DNA from: CAYTPI01 sp964439625
GTDB lineage: Bacteria; Chloroflexota; Anaerolineae; Aggregatilineales; UBA3940
DNA: 64,000 nucleotides
Direction: 5' to 3'
Assembly: GCA_964439625.1 (NCBI GenBank)
Contig: CAYTPI010000012.1
Span: 1 to 64,000 of the forward strand
Below, one piece after another: positions 1-7,729 of this stretch. The notes beneath the pieces are model-generated. The model did not search any database, was not told the origin of the DNA, and saw nothing but the letters and a program-made list of their open reading frames with translations. How positions within the stretch are numbered: the stretch's first letter is position 1; the number at the start of each line of letters is the position of its first letter. Position numbers and translations under genes: made by a program.

Positions 1-44
1 CCATCGCTTCTGATTTGCGCTGCAGCCCACGCGCACTGCTCAAC

Positions 45-70
45 CGACGACCCGCCTAGAGTCGTTTTTT
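45..70 (+). terminator. Intrinsic terminator of a gene left of the window
   Basis: A 5-bp stem (ACGAC at 47-51 with GTCGT at 61-65) is followed directly by a run of six T. It would end a plus-strand gene lying before base 1. The stem is short, so strength is uncertain. Confidence 0.45.
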
Positions 71-71
71 G

Positions 72-1064
72 TTAGGCTGGCTTACGGAATGCCGCTCGCC
101 ACCTACCCGCTACTCGCGTAAAAACTTCTGGACGTTGGCAAACTAAGGAACTGGTCAAGATCATCGCGAGGCTACCCAGAAAATAGGGCTGGAAGATGTA
201 TCGCTCTCCGAGGAAAACTGCGACAATCGTGAGGCCCAGCAGCGGTAAGATGAACATAATCGATGAAATGGCAGACACATCAAGGCCACGTTCATATGCT
301 AGTTGATTAGCGCGCATCCATGTGAAGTAACCGATGCCGTTAATCGCCAACCCCTTGAAGGCTGCAATAGTGTAGTCGCTAGGTGTTAGGCGCGGCAGTT
401 CTTGTATATCTGGCAGGCTAAAGGCCCACATAACAATTGCGCTGATCAGCACCGCTTGGAACAGAAAATCAACAGTGTTTTCACCATCAATTTGACTACT
501 AAGGGCACTGTACAAACCGTAGCTTGACCCCGCAACAAGTGCGAACATAATGCCGGGGCCATTACTGATGCGAAGGGTTTGTGGTTGACCTTGCGTCGCC
601 AAGATCACAATAGCAAAAAAACCAATTGACATGCCAAATACTTGTACGATTTGCGTACTGTGTGGCGTATTATGGTTGGTTTGAAATAGTAAGTAGGTAA
701 ACAAGACGGTAAACAAAGGCCAAGTTGACCCCAGCACCATCGTTTCTGAGATGTTGCCAAAGTGAAGCGTGCTCTGCACGTTCGTCAAGTAAAAGAAACC
801 ATAGCCAATAAAACCCAACGCCAGATACTTTAGCTTAATGCCACGCAGTAGGCTGATAGGGGTACGCTGCTTGCTGAGCAACAGATAACTGCCAAACATC
901 ATTGTGGTCGAGGTCAACGCAATGGCTAGTAATAAATTATACGGACGCAAGGCAATTAAGCGGGTCGTATAGCCACCGAAACTCCAAATTAGAACGGTGG
1001 TCAAGGCAAGTAAACGTGGATTGTTCAAAGGATGGAAATGGTAAGCTCTCAAACCGACGATCAC
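72..1064 (-). CDS. EamA/DMT-family transporter
   Basis: A 330-residue protein made almost entirely of about ten hydrophobic segments, with the two-fold repeated arrangement and total length typical of drug/metabolite (EamA) exporters. The first segment (around residues 18-35) carries Trp-Ser-Phe-Gly, similar to the start of many EamA repeats. It should sit in the cytoplasmic membrane and export or import small metabolites; the substrate cannot be told from sequence. The annotated start is GTG and no clear ribosome-binding site is visible, so translation could begin a few codons later. It is a monocistronic minus-strand gene, separated from its neighbour at 1144 by 80 bp. Confidence 0.75.
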   Translation of the reverse strand: MIVGLRAYHFHPLNNPRLLALTTVLIWSFGGYTTRLIALRPYNLLLAIALTSTTMMFGSYLLLSKQRTPISLLRGIKLKYLALGFIGYGFFYLTNVQSTLHFGNISETMVLGSTWPLFTVLFTYLLFQTNHNTPHSTQIVQVFGMSIGFFAIVILATQGQPQTLRISNGPGIMFALVAGSSYGLYSALSSQIDGENTVDFLFQAVLISAIVMWAFSLPDIQELPRLTPSDYTIAAFKGLAINGIGYFTWMRANQLAYERGLDVSAISSIMFILPLLGLTIVAVFLGERYIFQPYFLGSLAMILTSSLVCQRPEVFTRVAGRWRAAFRKPA

Positions 1065-1143
1065 TGTTTAGGAGTTTACCTGAAACGAACTGAACAGCAA
1101 CTGCCTTGGGGAAGTGTCAGCAATCTGTCAGCTAGAACTCAAT

Positions 1144-1986
1144 TTATTGTATCTTTACCTTACCATGTCCACGACAGGCTGGGCACTGACTGCGCACCTC
1201 TCGGTAGCCTGAGCCACGGACGTATCTAAGGGATTCGACATCTCCATGCGACATACGCGTCATGCCGCTGCCGCCACAATGAAGGCAGCCGTATACCTCT
1301 ATAACTTCAGAGTTGGTGCCTGTACTCTGCTGTAAGACATGAGTAGAACACCCTTCACCGCCGCAGTAAGAGCAGGATTGAAAGCTCATTACAAAGCCAT
1401 CGCTGCGGCAGGTTGAGCACTCTACCATGCTGCTGGTGTACCCGTACGAAATATTAACATCACGTTGAGCATGGTTTATCTCACTGCCATGATCAACGCT
1501 GCCTTCGACTATTAAGCTTGACTCAGCGGATGAAGGCCGTTCAATGAGGGATGGATGCGCAGGTGGTTGATGGTGTATGTTTGGCGCGTACCCTTGTGGC
1601 GATGGGAGCTGTGAGTGGGATATCTGCGAACCGCACCCTGGGCAGAACTGCCCGTGTGGCGGTAACCCCCCACCGCAGTGTGTGCAGTAGCGCGGCTCCT
1701 GCACAGTAGCCGAACCCTGCCACTGGCTAGAGAGCCCAGGAGCTCGGCTATTATGGATTTGAGGTGGGCGCTGCAAGCTCTGCTCGCTTGAATCGACAAT
1801 GTATCCAAGCTCTGTTTCGAGTTGGTTCAACTGCTCGAAGACACGATGTAGATAGTCTTGTAGGACGCGCTCGTCTTGCTGTTCTAAGCCAAGTTTGGTC
1901 GTGAAACGGTCCAGCTTGTGAACAGATTGCTGTACTTCCCAGCATCTTTTTATTGCTTTGTATACCTTGCGATAGATTTCATCCAT
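1144..1986 (-). CDS. Zinc-ribbon and DnaJ-type zinc-finger protein
   Basis: A 280-residue cytoplasmic protein. Residues 1-70 are helical and charged. A zinc ribbon follows (Cys101-x2-Cys104, Cys115-x2-Cys118), then a Pro/Ser/His-rich linker (120-170). The C-terminal part holds four Cys-x2-Cys pairs (190/193, 205/208, 234/237, 268/271), several followed by Gly-x-Gly as in the DnaJ central domain. There is no J domain. DnaJ-type fingers bind unfolded polypeptides, so a chaperone-like or scaffold role is possible but is only inference. The start is ATG with a GGGG stretch a few bases upstream. No close functional partner is seen next door. Confidence 0.6.
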   Translation of the reverse strand: MDEIYRKVYKAIKRCWEVQQSVHKLDRFTTKLGLEQQDERVLQDYLHRVFEQLNQLETELGYIVDSSEQSLQRPPQIHNSRAPGLSSQWQGSATVQEPRYCTHCGGGLPPHGQFCPGCGSQISHSQLPSPQGYAPNIHHQPPAHPSLIERPSSAESSLIVEGSVDHGSEINHAQRDVNISYGYTSSMVECSTCRSDGFVMSFQSCSYCGGEGCSTHVLQQSTGTNSEVIEVYGCLHCGGSGMTRMSHGDVESLRYVRGSGYREVRSQCPACRGHGKVKIQ

Positions 1987-2327
1987 TATATCCCCATAAT
2001 TTTCTCATCAATTCTCCGGCCCAAGGAAGCACTGACGTATTTTTAAACTAAATACATACTTGTTATAAATGCTAAAATAATCATAGAGGTTTGCAAGGTG
2101 TACGTCAATACGTAGAAGGGATGAGCAGGATAACAAAATACTAACAACTGTAGAAATAATGTTCTTAATACGCCTCGTAATATCAAGAATCTCAAAGACC
2201 AAGGGCACATGAGATATTCAATTTGGAGGTTTTTAGAACGTTAGGTTTGCAAAAACCTAAGTGTGGCACGTGCGCCCGCTGCAAATCTAGTTGAGAGCGG
2301 GCGCATCACTTAATATGAAGAAAAAGG
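1987..2327. other. Intergenic stretch with two hairpins
   Basis: This 340-bp AT-rich stretch holds no convincing gene. Two perfect hairpins lie in its right part: an 8-bp stem at 2241-2260 and a 9-bp GC-rich stem at 2272-2304. The second lies just beyond the stop of the OmpR-type regulator and could end its transcript, although no T tract follows on the minus strand. Confidence 0.5.
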
Positions 2328-3014
2328 CTAAACGTCAGCGAAGCGATAGCCAACACCACGTGATGTTAGAATGAACGATGGGCGGTTTGGGTCACGCTCG
2401 ATCTTCTTGCGGAGATAGTGAATGTAGAGCTTCAAACTATCGACGGCATCAGCGTACTCCTCGCCCCACGCTTTTGTGACTAATTCCTGACGGGTTAAAA
2501 CCCGCCCAGAATTGCGCGCTAGCACACTTAGCAGCGAAAACTCTTTTGGCGTCAGGTGCTGAATTTCATCCCCGACCGTTACTTCGCGGTTTAGAAAATT
2601 AATGCGAAAATAACCACCATCGAAGACAAGTTCTTCAGACATGCTACTTTCAGGTGCACGCCGCAGGTGCGCCCGCAGTCGGGCAATCAGTTCATCACCA
2701 TCGTATGGCTTGACGACATAGTCATCGGCTCCCATCTCTAGGCCTTTGACTATGTCGTTGGTATCCGTCCGGGCGGAGAGAAAGATAATGGGTACATCCG
2801 ACAGTTCCCGTAGCCGAGAACATACTTCCCAACCGTCCATGTCGGGCATCATGATGTCAAGTAGGACGATGTCGGGATGATGACGATAGGCCATCTTCAA
2901 ACCGTCTTCTGCCCGGTAGGCTTTAATGACTTCGAAGTCGTTGGACTCAAGTAGAATTGACAACAGCTTAACCGTTGTCTCTTCATCATCAATGACAAGA
3001 ACTTTCTCGCTCAT
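2328..3014 (-). CDS. OmpR/PhoB-family response regulator
   Basis: A two-component transcription factor of 228 residues. The receiver domain (about 4-118) has the acidic pair Asp10-Glu11, the phospho-acceptor Asp53 in LLDIMMPD and the conserved Lys102 before Pro. The winged-helix DNA-binding domain (about 130-226) has the LTPKEF and GVGYRF signatures of the OmpR class. The ATG at 3014 is preferred over an upstream TTG because GGGGAA lies six bases before it. No cognate kinase is adjacent on this strand; the histidine kinase at 4631 is on the opposite strand behind its own regulator, so pairing is open. Confidence 0.93.
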   Translation of the reverse strand: MSEKVLVIDDEETTVKLLSILLESNDFEVIKAYRAEDGLKMAYRHHPDIVLLDIMMPDMDGWEVCSRLRELSDVPIIFLSARTDTNDIVKGLEMGADDYVVKPYDGDELIARLRAHLRRAPESSMSEELVFDGGYFRINFLNREVTVGDEIQHLTPKEFSLLSVLARNSGRVLTRQELVTKAWGEEYADAVDSLKLYIHYLRKKIERDPNRPSFILTSRGVGYRFADV

Positions 3015-3056
3015 TTTGTTCCCCAAACTGCTTTCGTGGCGCTGTAATCGGCACAG

Positions 3057-3188
3057 TTAAGTGTGACGCTCCCCACGCCTAAAGGCGGGGGCTTCTGAGC
3101 CACGCTTGCGGCAACCCGCTACGTTCTGGCTCACGGACACGTCCCCTACCCGTTTTAATACATTCAATGTCGCATTGTGACCCTGGTA
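3057..3188 (-). pseudogene. tnpB: 3' remnant of an IS200/IS605-type tnpB
   Basis: The last 44 codons before the stop at 3057 read like the end of a TnpB protein: a GHNATLNVLKR stretch matching the D/G-x-N-A-x-N-I-L block of the RuvC-III region, then an NVAGC...EAPAFR tail of the kind found at many TnpB C-termini. Nothing recognisable as TnpB lies upstream, and the zinc-finger Cys pairs and first two RuvC motifs are gone. This is therefore a truncated insertion-sequence remnant between two response-regulator genes. Recognition is from family memory, not a database search. Confidence 0.6.
3063..3135 (-). ncRNA. Omega-RNA-like right end of the IS remnant
   Basis: On the minus strand two nested hairpins (GAGCCA/TGGCTC arms at 3127-3132 and 3097-3102, then GGGG-CGCC/GGCG-CCCC at 91-71 of this 3.0-kb block) end in GGGGAGCGTCAC at 3074-3063. 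This is the usual architecture at the 3' end of IS605-family tnpB genes, where the guide RNA scaffold overlaps the end of tnpB and stops at the transposon end. The next bases on the minus strand (from 3062 down) would be the guide position. No tnpA or intact tnpB is present. Confidence 0.5.
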
Positions 3189-3450
3189 AATCAATCTAAA
3201 GCATAGCATTAACGACCCTTTAACTAAAGTCAATATACACTGGCATTGAATCCGGCGCAAGCGGGATAATAGCTTGCGCATGGTAGGCACTTAACCAAAC
3301 TGCATTGCTGATGGGGGGCTTTAATGCTACACTTCGGACACTATGGTTAGTGTATACCTGATGCCATCATATTCTTACAATGTTTGACTCACCTATATGT
3401 AACCAGTGCTGAACGCGCTCATCTATCAAATATCTGCGGAAATCTAATCC

Positions 3451-3852
3451 ATGCTCAACCAAAAAATCCTCATCATTGAAGATGATCCCCAAAGCCTCAA
3501 GCTGATCAGCTTGGTGCTGAGACGTGAAGGGTACGAGGTTGTCGAATGCCCCGAGTCCCCCAAGGCATTGGAGACGGCCCGCCATGAACTTCCTGACCTT
3601 ATTCTATGTGATCTCATGATGCCTCATGTCGATGGCATCGAGGTAACTCGCCTTGTCCGGGGAGATACGCTTACCAAAAGCATCCCGATCATTATGTTCT
3701 CTGCGAAATCATTGATTGAAGACAAAGTCGCTGGTTTTGAAGCCGGTGTGGATGATTACCTGACTAAACCAGTACACCCAATTGAATTAACCACGCGCAT
3801 CAAGGCTTTTTTGGATGAGCAAGAAACCCAAGATGTTCAAGACAGCAGTTAG
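3451..3852 (+). CDS. Single-domain response regulator
   Basis: A 133-residue CheY-like receiver with no output domain. Glu10-Asp11-Asp12, phospho-acceptor Asp54 (LCDLMMP) and a Lys-Pro motif near residue 105 are all present. It heads a tightly packed plus-strand operon: 11 bp to the sirtuin-like gene, then 5 bp to the histidine kinase and 2 bp to a membrane protein. A phosphorelay with that kinase is the natural reading. The 260 bp upstream contain the IS remnant and no promoter I would defend. Confidence 0.88.
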   Translation: MLNQKILIIEDDPQSLKLISLVLRREGYEVVECPESPKALETARHELPDLILCDLMMPHVDGIEVTRLVRGDTLTKSIPIIMFSAKSLIEDKVAGFEAGVDDYLTKPVHPIELTTRIKAFLDEQETQDVQDSS

Positions 3853-3863
3853 TTGTCGGTGCC

Positions 3864-4625
3864 ATGTCAACTGAGCTTGAACGAGCTGCTGCGCTCATCA
3901 AACAGGCCCACCGTCGCGTCGCGCTGACGGGAGCGAGCTTCAGTATTGCCGCTGGCATCCCTGATTTCCGCAGCGCTACAGACGGCTTATGGTCGGACGT
4001 TGACCCAATGCAGGTCAGTAGTATGGTTGGCTTTCGCAACGATCCCCATGCGTTTTATGAATGGGCACGCCCCCTCGCTGAAAAGATGGTACAAGCGACA
4101 CCAACTGCCGCTCACGCTGCCTTGCGTCGCCTAGAGGAATTGGGGCACATTGGCGTCGTGTTAACGCAAAATGTCGATATGCTGCACCAAGCTGTTGGGT
4201 ACATAGAGGTCTACCTGCTGTATGGCACTATTGCGACCGTTACTTGTATTGACTGCGGCACACAGCATCAGGTTGCTGCGTCAATGTCGATCTATTTAGA
4301 GCGCGCTGAACTGCCCACCTGTGCGCACTGCGACGGCTATCTTAAACCGGATATTATTTTGTTTGGTGAGCCGCTCGATCAAACGGTGATCACGACGGCA
4401 GAGGAAAAGGCGGCTGCTTACGATCTCATGCTGATGGCTGGGACAACCTTGAGCGTTGTGCCTGCGTCTCACCTGCTGCTGTTGGCAAAAGGCAACCCAA
4501 ATGACGTACGGATTATTGTGATAAACTACGACCTAACGTTCATCGACTTTGATGCGGACGTTGTCTTACGTGGCGATATTAACCAACTGCTGCCCCAACT
4601 GGTCTCAATCATAGAAGGTCAATAA
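3864..4625 (+). CDS. Sir2-family protein with Tyr at the catalytic His
   Basis: A 253-residue sirtuin fold: NAD-binding stretch with GIPDFRS (31-37), TQNVD (101-105), a zinc module (Cys128, Cys131, Cys153, Cys156) and the KPDIILFGE segment (161-169). Sirtuins deacylate lysines using NAD, with one invariant His as general base in the L-H-G-T/S motif. Here that position reads L-L-Y-G-T, so Tyr120 (TAT at 4221-4223) replaces His. A single C-to-T change would explain it. The protein may bind NAD or ADP-ribose without deacylating. It sits between a response regulator and a histidine kinase in one operon, an unusual place that suggests a signalling role. Confidence 0.85.
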   Translation: MSTELERAAALIKQAHRRVALTGASFSIAAGIPDFRSATDGLWSDVDPMQVSSMVGFRNDPHAFYEWARPLAEKMVQATPTAAHAALRRLEELGHIGVVLTQNVDMLHQAVGYIEVYLLYGTIATVTCIDCGTQHQVAASMSIYLERAELPTCAHCDGYLKPDIILFGEPLDQTVITTAEEKAAAYDLMLMAGTTLSVVPASHLLLLAKGNPNDVRIIVINYDLTFIDFDADVVLRGDINQLLPQLVSIIEGQ

Positions 4626-4630
4626 GTCAC

Positions 4631-5866
4631 ATGGTTGACTCATCTAATAATGTAGCCTTTAGCCCGAAAGCTGTAGCGATATTGCAGCGTTATGCTCGTT
4701 CGTTGTTGAAGTACGAACGCTTGATGGAGATCAGCCGCAAGCTCAACTCGACACTAAAAAACGATGAACTGCTGCGTTTGATTGCCAATGCCGCTGCGGA
4801 ATTGACGACATCAGAAGCCGCATCGATCCTGTTGATTGACAGCCGCTCTGGAACACTGCGCTTTGAGGCTGCCATAAGCCCCGATGGGTTCTCAATGGAT
4901 CAGATTGAAGTACCAATGGACAGCGTCGCTGGTTGGGTGGTGCAGAACGACGAGCCGGTTCGCATTCAAGATACAAAGTCCGATGAGCGCTTCTATGAGG
5001 GCGTTGATGAAGCAACCAGCTTCGAGACGCGCAGCCTATTGGCTGTACCGCTGAAGACGCGCAAACGCACTATTGGCTGCCTGGAAGCCGTCAACAAAAA
5101 AGACGGCGCTACCTTTGATGATGAAGACGAAAACACGTTGATTACGCTAGCTACACAAGCGGCGATTGCCATTGAAAATGCCCGTTTATTTGAGCAGAGT
5201 GATTTGATCTCGGAGATGGTGCACGAATTGCGGACGCCGCTGGCTGCCATCAAAGCGACAACCTACATCCTTAAGCGCACCGATGTGCCCCAAGAGACAC
5301 GGACAGAAATCATCTCGACGATTGGCAGTGAGGTCGACCGCCTAACGCGCTTAACAACCGAATTCCTCGAATTGACGCGCCTTGAGTCTGGGCGGACGCG
5401 CATCAACTTGGCGCATATTACCTTTAACGACTTAATACCACAGGCCGTCGAAACGGTGCGTTCTCAAGCAGCAGATAATGACATCACAGTGAAAGCCGAG
5501 ATTGACGCGCCCACACCTGTCAATGGTGACCGGGCTAAACTGACCCAGGTGCTGCTCAACCTGCTGACAAATGCCATCAAGTACAACCGTCCAGGGGGGA
5601 CTGTCACTGCAACTGCCAAGGAGCAAGATGGTTATTTGGTGTTGTCAGTAGCAGACACTGGGCATGGCATCAGTCAGGATAATCTGCCTCATATCTTTGA
5701 GAAGTTTTACCGTGTGGCGGATACCGAAGGCTATACTCAAGGCACGGGCTTAGGGTTGGCAATCACCAAGCGTATTATTGAGAATCACAATGGCAGTATT
5801 GAAGTCAGCAGCGTCGAAGGTGAGGGGACGACTTTCACGGTCAAACTGCCGCTGGCTGTTCGCTGA
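4631..5866 (+). CDS. GAF-domain sensor histidine kinase
   Basis: A 411-residue soluble kinase. A short helical N-terminus is followed by a GAF domain (about 45-190), then HisKA with the phospho-acceptor His198 in MVHELRTPL, and a HATPase_c domain with the N box (NLLTNAIKYN, about 313), DTGHGIS and GTGLGLAI. There are no membrane segments, so the signal is probably an intracellular small molecule or redox state read by the GAF domain. It starts 5 bp after the sirtuin-like gene and is followed after 2 bp by a membrane protein, so all four genes are likely co-transcribed. Confidence 0.92.
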   Translation: MVDSSNNVAFSPKAVAILQRYARSLLKYERLMEISRKLNSTLKNDELLRLIANAAAELTTSEAASILLIDSRSGTLRFEAAISPDGFSMDQIEVPMDSVAGWVVQNDEPVRIQDTKSDERFYEGVDEATSFETRSLLAVPLKTRKRTIGCLEAVNKKDGATFDDEDENTLITLATQAAIAIENARLFEQSDLISEMVHELRTPLAAIKATTYILKRTDVPQETRTEIISTIGSEVDRLTRLTTEFLELTRLESGRTRINLAHITFNDLIPQAVETVRSQAADNDITVKAEIDAPTPVNGDRAKLTQVLLNLLTNAIKYNRPGGTVTATAKEQDGYLVLSVADTGHGISQDNLPHIFEKFYRVADTEGYTQGTGLGLAITKRIIENHNGSIEVSSVEGEGTTFTVKLPLAVR

Positions 5867-5868
5867 CT

Positions 5869-6810
5869 ATGCGTGCTTTTCTCCAAGTATTACTGATCCT
5901 CTTTTTACTGTTGGGTATTGTTGGCTTATTTGCTGTGGATACTGCCGCAGGCTGGTTTCTGCTGTTGGGGGGTGCCATAGCGATTGTGTTGGCGGTGCTC
6001 TACATTGCCCTGAGACGCTACCGGCGCGTTGCAGTTCCTGTACTGGTTGGGTTGGCAGTCGTGGCTGGGGTTCTGTGGTCAGTGCAAACCTCAGACGTTT
6101 TCGTGCCGACTGACTCCCTCAGCGAGCCAGAGAGCGGCGCAGGCGATTTAGCTGCCGATGAGGTCATACAAGCCGATGTTACGGGTTATCGCATCTTTGT
6201 TGAACCCGTATCGGGCGAACGGCATATTTTCCGCGTGACGGAAGAAGCAATATTCAGCGCAACCCTGCCGGATGGCAGCCGCGTCACCGAGCAACTACAA
6301 GTCTATGAGACACGAACCCTGACCGCCCAGCGCAGTGGTTTCGCGCTTTGGGTTCTGGGTATCAACGTGACCCCGCGCTTGACAACATCAACCAGTTTTT
6401 CTAGTGACGCCTTAGCAACCGAGGCCGTCGGCACGATTTGCACTGGGGGGACATGCCCTGTGACTGAGGTCGAGCTATTAGACTTCCCAGAAGGGGCGTT
6501 CCTCGATGCGCGCGGCGCAGAAGACATCAGCCGATCAACCTTTGTGGATACAGAAACGATCAGCTTTACGACGCAGTCACTGCGTGCTGGCATTGACGTG
6601 GCCTACGTGCCCAGCCCGTACAATCGCCTGCTCTTTTTGCTGCGACCGTTTCTCGGTGCCGCTGCCTTTGAAGATTGGGTTTTCGGTTTTGTCGGTGTTT
6701 TGGGGTCGTTCCTCCTCTTCCCAATCATCGCCACTTTCCTCGAAAATTACCTTGAGGGCAAAGCCTTCAGCGGCTTTCAATGGCTGCTAAAGTGCGGTAA
6801 AGACTCTTAA
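5869..6810 (+). CDS. Membrane protein of a two-component operon
   Basis: A 313-residue protein of unknown family. Two or three hydrophobic segments occupy residues 1-80, followed by an extracytoplasmic-looking stretch of about 180 residues rich in Thr, Glu and Asp with two nearby Cys (CTGGTC), and a final membrane segment near 270-295. It begins 2 bp after the histidine kinase stop, so it is probably translated from the same mRNA. It could be the sensor input or a target of the pathway, but no known domain is recognised. Confidence 0.65.
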   Translation: MRAFLQVLLILFLLLGIVGLFAVDTAAGWFLLLGGAIAIVLAVLYIALRRYRRVAVPVLVGLAVVAGVLWSVQTSDVFVPTDSLSEPESGAGDLAADEVIQADVTGYRIFVEPVSGERHIFRVTEEAIFSATLPDGSRVTEQLQVYETRTLTAQRSGFALWVLGINVTPRLTTSTSFSSDALATEAVGTICTGGTCPVTEVELLDFPEGAFLDARGAEDISRSTFVDTETISFTTQSLRAGIDVAYVPSPYNRLLFLLRPFLGAAAFEDWVFGFVGVLGSFLLFPIIATFLENYLEGKAFSGFQWLLKCGKDS

Positions 6811-6823
6811 AGACCTGGGGCCA

Positions 6824-6859
6824 AAACGAAAACGCCCGTCTTGATGAAAGAGACAGGCG
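6824..6859 (-). terminator. Terminator after the isochorismatase-family gene
   Basis: Read on the minus strand, a nine-position stem with one mismatch (arms 6851-6859 and 6833-6841) is followed by GTTTTCGTTTT. It lies 27 bp past the stop of the gene at 6886. Confidence 0.7.
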
Positions 6860-6885
6860 CTTCAGTTTACCGTACTGTGTGTCGC

Positions 6886-7527
6886 TTACTCGTAACCGCG
6901 CCCTTCCGTCATTGGCTCCTTGCTCTCAGTACTTTCGAGGAATTCCTCGCTTGTCATCGGGCGTGAGAACATCGGGAAATCTTTTTCGATGGCGTTGCTG
7001 TGCTCTTCCATCGACAGTGATGCGACGCAGTCCGTCAGGGTAACGACGTTGAAGCCCTTTTCATAGGCAGAGCGCATCGTTGACTCGACGCAGCAGTTGG
7101 TCAAAAAGCCACCCAGCGCTACGGTTTCAATGCCCCGGCTACGCAGAATAAAGTCTAAGTTGGTGCTGGCGAACGTATCAAGGCCGCGCTTGCCTTCGAT
7201 CACGATGTCACCGTCTTTTGGTTCGAGGTCATCAACAATCGCTGCACCCCAACTCCCTTTGACGAAGGCCTTGTTGTCAACCACACCCTTGAGGATGCCA
7301 TATGGCTCTGATGTAAGCTCGTTGTAGCCTTCACTGAACTGAATCGGCGCATAGATAATGTTGATGCCTTTGGCTCGCGCCTGCTCTACCAGCTTTTTGG
7401 TGTTTTCTAACATGTTCGTTTGCTCCATCACATCTTTGACGCCGCCATGCAGTGCGCCACCTTCTGTGGTGAAGTCATTCTGATATTCAATTAAAACAAC
7501 CGCCGTTTTGGACATATCCTGTTCCAT
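6886..7527 (-). CDS. Isochorismatase-family cysteine hydrolase
   Basis: A 213-residue protein with the catalytic triad of the isochorismatase/nicotinamidase superfamily: Asp18 in YQNDF, Lys113 in EGKRGLDTF and Cys146 in NCCVES. Members hydrolyse amide or vinyl-ether bonds in small molecules (nicotinamide, isochorismate, biuret and others). The nicotinamidase metal-binding His cluster is not obvious, so a general hydrolase call is safer. GAGGAG precedes the ATG at 7527. It is a single gene with its own terminator. Confidence 0.85.
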   Translation of the reverse strand: MEQDMSKTAVVLIEYQNDFTTEGGALHGGVKDVMEQTNMLENTKKLVEQARAKGINIIYAPIQFSEGYNELTSEPYGILKGVVDNKAFVKGSWGAAIVDDLEPKDGDIVIEGKRGLDTFASTNLDFILRSRGIETVALGGFLTNCCVESTMRSAYEKGFNVVTLTDCVASLSMEEHSNAIEKDFPMFSRPMTSEEFLESTESKEPMTEGRGYE

Positions 7528-7681
7528 TGGAGAGACTCCTCTACTTATTGGGGAAACGTTTACCTATAGTGTACGGTATGTCTAACGCTACTGTAAACCC
7601 CATTTTGTTAAATTCGCATGGTTATTTCTGTCTACTGTGGCTTTGTATCAATCCGGCGATACAAGCGCGCTTAACGAAGCT

Positions 7682-7690
7682 TGCTATAAT
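7682..7690 (+). promoter_or_regulatory. Extended -10 promoter of the L,D-transpeptidase gene
   Basis: TGCTATAAT is a perfect extended -10 element with no good -35. Transcription would begin near 7697, which decides for the ATG at 7730 and against the upstream in-frame ATG at 7637. Confidence 0.6.
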
Positions 7691-7729
7691 AGAAACGTAA
7701 GCTTATTTGTACCGCAGGTTCTGGTGACT

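Noticed and set aside
64..1100. Link between the DMT transporter and the zinc-ribbon gene as an operon
   Set aside because: The two are co-directional, but the transporter has a poor start region and an 80-bp gap with no clear coupling.
2008..2208. 66-codon AT-rich minus-strand ORF
   Set aside because: No SD site, no recognisable features, and the region looks intergenic.
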